From Rapana venosa (taxonomy: Eukaryota > Mollusca > Gastropoda > Neogastropoda > Muricidae): a DNA stretch of 64,000 bases. A program made the position numbers and the translations under genes. The stretch lies in the NCBI GenBank assembly GCA_028751875.1, contig CM054140.1, positions 48,821,456-48,885,455 on the forward strand. The letters are read 5' to 3'. This document shows positions 59,066 to 64,000 of this stretch, in pieces. The notes beneath the pieces are model-generated. The model saw only the letters and a program-made list of their open reading frames with translations, did not search any database and was not told where the DNA came from. Position 1 is the stretch's first letter, and each line of letters opens with the position of its first letter.

Positions 59066-59277
59066 ATGTAGCCATACAATGTTGTAAAAAACATTTTGAT
59101 TGGAAAAGGCGTAAACTTATTTTTTTTACGCGTGCACGCGCACACTCACACACGCGCCAGTCTTAAGGAATGGGCTTTGGCAGGTTAAACTTAGCCAAGA
59201 TGCACTTTCAGAAAACTTCAGTGCAGTGCCTGAATGACTTCTCAAAGAGTTAAGGGAGAAGCGAAGTCAATCCCAAT

Positions 59278-59321
<44 letters not shown>

Positions 59322-59593
59322 TTCTGAACAAACTTTGACGCACGCTTGCGCGTTTGTCTAGTTTGGATGATGACGTACAATATTGGAATTGACGTCATAG
59401 CTGGTTTTGATGGACTTGTTTTCCAGCTTTTGTAGTGGTGTTGGGGGGGTGTAATGTAGTGGAGTGGAATGAATGGTGTGGTGTGGTGTGGTGTTGTGTT
59501 GTGTTATGTGTGGTGTGGGTGTGGGTGGAATGGTTCTGTGAGTGAGTGAATGTGTATGTGTGTGTGTGTGTGTGTGTGTAAGACACATACAAC

Positions 59594-59600
<7 letters not shown>
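59066..59600. other. Sequence with GA array and GT-rich part
   Basis: (GA)n at 59,281-59,319 and a GT-rich region at 59,478-59,580. No gene was recognised. Confidence 0.45.

Positions 59601-59603
<3 letters not shown>

Positions 59604-59673
<70 letters not shown>
59604..59673. repeat. AT dinucleotide array
   Basis: About 68 bp of (AT)n, directly followed by a 5'-truncated SINE. Confidence 0.9.
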
Positions 59674-59676
<3 letters not shown>

Positions 59677-59728
59677 ATTTGGACCCGAAACTTTCCTCTC
59701 ATCCATTAGACTATGAGTCTTGGCGCTA

Positions 59729-59759
<31 letters not shown>

Positions 59760-59906
59760 CATGAATTAAACAGAATTATTTAGCGCACGTAACAGAACCC
59801 ACGGCAACAAGAGAGTTGTCCCTGGCAAAATTCTGTAGAAAAAAGCCACTCTGATAGGGAAACAAATACAGTTGCAGACAGGAAAAAAAAAAATTAACGG
59901 GTGGCG
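59674..59906 (+). mobile_element. Family-II SINE lacking its head and 3' end
   Basis: It starts at cccatttggacccgaaactt and has ctttcggatgagacgataaa and cggcaacaagagagttgtcc, then stops at gggtggcg before a second (AT)n array at 59,912-59,965. An AT array has replaced each end. Confidence 0.8.
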
Positions 59907-59909
59907 TAT

Positions 59910-59951
<42 letters not shown>

Positions 59952-60068
59952 ATATATATATATACACACGAAGAGAGAGAAAAGCCCCCTCCCTCCCCCC
60001 CCCCCCCCCCCTCCAACCAAACAACACACACACCCACACCACCACCAAAAAAACCCACCCCAAACAAG

Positions 60069-60260
60069 ATGAAGCACACAATTCGTGTCCATTTTCATCC
60101 TACTAACAGTTCCACACAAAACGCAGAGAATTTCGAGTCAAGTATCTCTGAACTCATTAGCGCAGCTCGAAAAAGACACACAAAAAAAGTTCCTCTTTAC
60201 GAGAAAGAACGTTTGATGAAATTGCACCCTGGGCCGGCACAGAAGGAAACGAAGCGATAA
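60069..60260 (+). CDS. Small unassigned open frame, non-repetitive
   Basis: 63 codons from an ATG at 60,069 to TAA. The composition is balanced and charged (SISELISAARKRHTKK, VPLYEKERLMKLHPGPAQKE), unlike the low-complexity frames around it. No family is recognised and no splice sites were confirmed. It sits between a poly-C/AC stretch and a satellite. It may be a terminal exon, a transposon remnant or chance. Confidence 0.25.
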   Translation: MKHTIRVHFHPTNSSTQNAENFESSISELISAARKRHTKKVPLYEKERLMKLHPGPAQKETKR

Positions 60261-60384
60261 ACGCAGACTTCTCTGTTTGCCAGGCTATGCTTCCCCGGGG
60301 AAAAGTCTTCCTCAGAAACCAGCAGCGATGACATTCAGAGCACGAAGCTTATTAGGAATCCTCTGCTGCTGGTTCAATCACATG

Positions 60385-62200
60385 TTTTGAGACACACAGA
60401 CAGACAGACAGAGGGGGGCACACAGACACAGACACACAGAGACAGACTGAAACACAGAGAGAGGCACACAGACAGAAACAGACAGACAGAGAGGCACGCA
60501 GACAACAAACACACAGAGACAGACACACAGAGACAGACTGACAGAGAGAGAGGCACACGAACAGAGACAGAGAGGCACACAGACACAGACACACAGAGAC
60601 AGACATCTAGGGAGGAACACCGACACAGACACAGACAGACAGGACACAGAGAGAGGCCACACAGACAGACAGAGAGGCATACACACAGACAGACAGAGAG
60701 GCACACAGACAGGACAGACACAACACAGACAGACAGAAAACACACAGAGAAGACAGAGAGGCACACAGACAGACAGAGAGACACACAGAGACAGACACAA
60801 GAGACAGACTGACAGAGAGAGAGGCACACAGAGACAGACAGAGAGGCACACAGAAGAGCAGAGAGGCACACACAGACACACAGGACAGACTGACAGAGAG
60901 AAGGCACACAGAGACAGACAGAGAGGCACACAGAGACAGGACAGAGAGGACACACAGAGTACAGGAAGCACAGAGACAGACTGACAGAGAGAGAGGCACA
61001 CAGAGACAGGACAGACAGACGAGCAGACACACAGGACGAGAGAGAGGCACACAGAGACAGAGATGCAACAGAGCAGAGAGGCACACAGAGACAGACTGAC
61101 AGAGAAGGCACACAGAAGACAGAGGCACACAGAGACAGACTGACAGAGAACACCGGACGAGCACACAAAGATGACAGAGGACAAGCAGAGAGAGGCACAC
61201 AGAGACCAGACGCACCAGAGAGAGAGGCACACAAGACAGACAGAGAGGCACACAGAGAGAGCAGACAGGACAGAGAGGCACACAGAGACAGACACACGAG
61301 ACGGAGAGGCACAGAGAGAGAGGCACACAGAGACAGACAGAGAGGCACAGAAGAACAGACAGAGAGGCACACAGAGACAGACAGAGAGACACAGAGACAT
61401 GACAGAGAGAAGCACACAGAGACAGACAGAGAGGCACACAGAGACAGACTGACAAGAGAGAGACACAGACAGAGGACAAGAGAGAGGACACAGAGACAGA
61501 GAGGAAGCAGCACACAGAGACAAAGAGAGGCACACAGACAGACAGACAGAGAGAAAGCACACAGAGACAGAGAGAGCAACAGGCACACAGGACGACAGAG
61601 AGGCACACAGAGACAAGACACAGACAAGGCACACACAGAGACAACTACAGAGTAGCTAAAGGCACACAGAGACAGACAGAGAGCACACAGAGACAGATCA
61701 CAGAGACGACACACACACCATCGCAGAATAGAGGCACACAAACCATAGAGACAGATGACGAGAGCACACAACAAACCAGACAAGCCAGAGAGGCACACAC
61801 ACAGAGACACACACGAGAGGCACACAGGACGAGAGAGGCACAGAGAGACAGAGAGGCACACAGAGAAGAAGATAGAGGGCCACAGGATGACAGTAGGAGG
61901 ACTGAGACAAGAAGACAAGGACAGACAGAGGGACACAAGACAGGGGGTCACAGAGGACGAGAGAGATGCACACAGAGACGAGAAGAGTGGACCGAGAGAC
62001 AGACAGGAGAGACACACAGAACAGACAGAGGCACACAGAGACGACAGGAGGCACACACGTGACAGAGACGAAGAGACAGACATGACATGAAGCTTGAGAG
62101 GCTGCAGAGACTAACCAAGAAGAGGCACACAGAGACGAGACAAAATGTACGGAGGCAAACAGACACAGAGAGACAGAGAGAGCAAACAACAACACACCAC
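60385..62200. repeat. AC/AG-rich satellite, about 1.8 kb
   Basis: Degenerate units such as gacagacagagaggcacaca and gagacagactgacagagaga are repeated throughout, with indels increasing toward the right. It keeps a 569-codon minus-strand frame of only C/S/L/V/P because stop codons cannot arise easily from this unit. It is not a gene. Confidence 0.92.
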
Positions 62201-62478
62201 AGCATCAACCAACAAACACAGAGCACACAACTGGTGGGCGGCGTGATGTACGCACACAGAACACCACACACCACTCTCTACATCACATGGAGCAATGATC
62301 TCATAATCAAGCACTCCCACCTTACACCAACGCCCAACCCACATACACAATAACCCTACACCCTCACAACAAATCACCACCCCCTCCATTCGTCGCCATC
62401 CCCATACATACACACACACCACACACCACTCACACACACACCACGCCGCCCGACGACCACACACATCGCGGCACACGA

Positions 62479-62504
62479 CGGGATAGCCGAGTGGTTAGAA
62501 CAAT
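62479..62504 (+). mobile_element. SINE head remnant
   Basis: acgggatagccgagtggtta, gaacaa is the first 25 bases of a family-I-type head, directly followed by the GAT array. Confidence 0.5.
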
Positions 62505-62639
62505 AATGGTGATGATGATGGATGATGATGATGATTATGATATTGGTGGTGATGGTGGTTGTGGTGTTTATGATGATACCATAGATAATTATGATATTGT
62601 TGATAGGAATGATGGAGACAATACTGGTGGTGGTGATTG

Positions 62640-62676
<37 letters not shown>

Positions 62677-62774
62677 ATTGTTGGTGTCGGTGATTGTGGT
62701 GTTGGTGATGATGATACCATAGATAATGATATTGATGATAAGGATGATGGAGACAATACTGGTGGTGATGATTG

Positions 62775-62814
<40 letters not shown>

Positions 62815-62920
62815 ATTGGTGTTGATGATTGTGGTGTTGGTGATGATGATACCATAGATAATGATGATAATGATGATGGAGACAATAATGGTGGTGGTGG
62901 TGATTGTGATAATGATGATA

Positions 62921-62952
<32 letters not shown>

Positions 62953-63052
62953 GACGATACCATAGATAATGATGACATTGATGATAAAGATGATCGAGAC
63001 AATAATGGTGGTGGTGGTGGTGGTGATGATGACGACGATAATGATGATGATT
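62505..63052. repeat. GAT trinucleotide array with higher-order structure
   Basis: (GAT)n blocks alternate with a spacer containing accatagataat, atggagacaata, ctggtggtgatgattgtg. The spacer starts at 62,578, 62,716, 62,851 and 62,959, so the larger unit is 138, 135 and 108 bp. The + strand frame is Asp/Gly-rich and open for 231 codons; this is repeat translation, not a known protein. Confidence 0.88.
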
Positions 63053-63084
63053 GTATTTTCTTCCACCTAATCTCCCCCTCTCTC

Positions 63085-63400
63085 TCTCTGGGCTTTTTTG
63101 GTGTGTTTTGTATATGGTCCCTAATCAGGCAAGGGCCGGATGAAAAAAAGTATGTGAATGCTTGTTCTGTAACCCTTGGAAAGTAAAGATCATTCATTCA
63201 TTCATTCGTTCGTTCATTTATTCATTCATTCATGCATTCACTTACTCATGCATTCCATCCTTCCTTCGCGCGCTTAGAAAATAACAATGAGGATGAAAAA
63301 ACAATGCCGGATAAAAAAAAGTATGTGAATGTTTATTCTGTAACCCTTAGAAAATAAAGACCATTCATTCATTCATTCATTCATTCATTCATTCATTCAT
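63085..63400 (+). mobile_element. Two copies of a non-LTR-like 3' end with (ATTC)n tails
   Basis: gccggatgaaaaaaagtatg, tgaatgcttgttctgtaacc, cttggaaagtaaagatcatt + (CATT)n ends at about 63,240. A second, shorter copy (63,306) reads gccggataaaaaaaagtatg through aaaataaagaccattcattc. The AATAAAG-plus-ATTC tail is a common non-LTR/SINE 3' end. Confidence 0.6.
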
Positions 63401-64000
63401 CTATTCATTCATTCCTTCTTTCATTCATTCATCTATTCATTCGTTCATACATTCATTCATTTGTGCATTCATTCATCCATCTATTCATTCATTTATCCAT
63501 CCATCCATTCACTCACTCACTCACTCACTCACTCACTCCTTCCTTCTTTACTTCATTCATCCACTCACTCACCCATCCATTCACTCACTCATCATCCATC
63601 CACTGACTCACCCACCATCCATCCATCACTCACTCACCCACCCATCCACTCACCCATCCATCCATTCACTCACCCATCCATCCATTCACTCACCCATCCA
63701 TTCACTCACCCACCCATCCATTCACTCACTCACCCACCCACTCACTCACCCATCCATCCCTCACTCACCCATCCACTCACTCATCCATCCATCCACTCAC
63801 TCACCCACTCAATCATCCACCCACTCACCCACTCAATCATCCACCCACCCACCCATCTACTCACCCACCCATCCACTCACTCACTCATCCATCCATCCAC
63901 TCACTCCCCACTCATTCATCCATTCACTCACCCATTCATCCATCCACTCACTCATCCATCCACTCACTCACCCATCCACTCACCACCCATCCACTCACTC
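63363..64000. repeat. ATTC to CACTCACCCATC array
   Basis: (ATTC)n grades into (ACTC)n, then into longer mixed units such as cattcactcacccatccatc, to the window edge. It grew from the tail of the element at 63,306. Confidence 0.9.

Noticed and set aside
60374..62083. 569-codon minus-strand open frame
   Set aside because: It consists almost only of Cys, Ser, Leu, Val and Pro from an AC/AG satellite that rarely forms stops; three overlapping frames are equally open.
62374..63186. Asp-rich and Ile-rich frames over 200 codons
   Set aside because: Translation of a GAT array and its complement, open on both strands.

Overview
This is a stretch of animal nuclear genome, very probably from a mollusc and most likely a gastropod. 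That guess rests on three things: short exons in long introns, several families of modular tRNA-headed SINEs, and very abundant microsatellites. No species is claimed. There are no bacterial operons, rRNA genes or CRISPR arrays. Nearly every long open frame is translated low-complexity DNA.

The one convincing gene lies on the + strand and resembles SLC4A11, the borate/proton-type member of the SLC4 bicarbonate transporter family. Six exon-sized pieces are visible: 9,781-9,935 (N-terminal, tentative), 15,116-15,157 (a 42-nt microexon), 19,327-19,419, 35,553-35,640 (again at 51,939-52,026), 54,758-54,864 and 56,132-56,300. The exons from 19,327 to 52,026 encode parts of the cytosolic N-terminal domain. 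The last two encode part of the membrane domain. About 350-400 residues between them (the first eight or so membrane helices) are missing, as is a stretch of about 55 residues between the third and fourth exons. The C-terminal exons would lie beyond the window.

The layout is dominated by a three-fold repetition. Block A (5,989-19,694) is clean sequence with intact exons. Block B (19,695-36,082) starts over at the equivalent of 5,989, repeats all of A with very many one-base indels and broken exons, then adds about 3 kb carrying the fourth exon. Block C (36,083-52,464) is B again at a constant offset of 16,388, identical wherever compared except for about 250 bp around the fourth exon. A and B also differ by whole insertions: a SINE present only in A (12,640-13,058), and an element of about 460 bp plus a CT/C tract of about 126 bp present only in B and C. 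The best reading is one locus assembled from two haplotypes, with B and C being a poorly polished long-read sequence placed twice. A real duplication is less likely.

Outside the blocks, 1-5,988 holds SINEs, a long polypurine tract interrupted by a SINE, a 50-bp minisatellite with higher-order structure, and a LINE 3' end. From 52,465 to 54,757 there is G/GT-rich simple sequence that probably hides an assembly break. From 56,301 to 64,000 there are SINEs, a decayed LINE, a 1.8-kb AC/AG satellite, a GAT array with higher-order repeats, and ATTC/CACTC arrays fed by LINE-like tails. No new biological system was recognised. The most valuable results are the assembly and haplotype structure, the mosaic SINEs, and a tandem repeat in an intron that multiplies a splice-donor motif.
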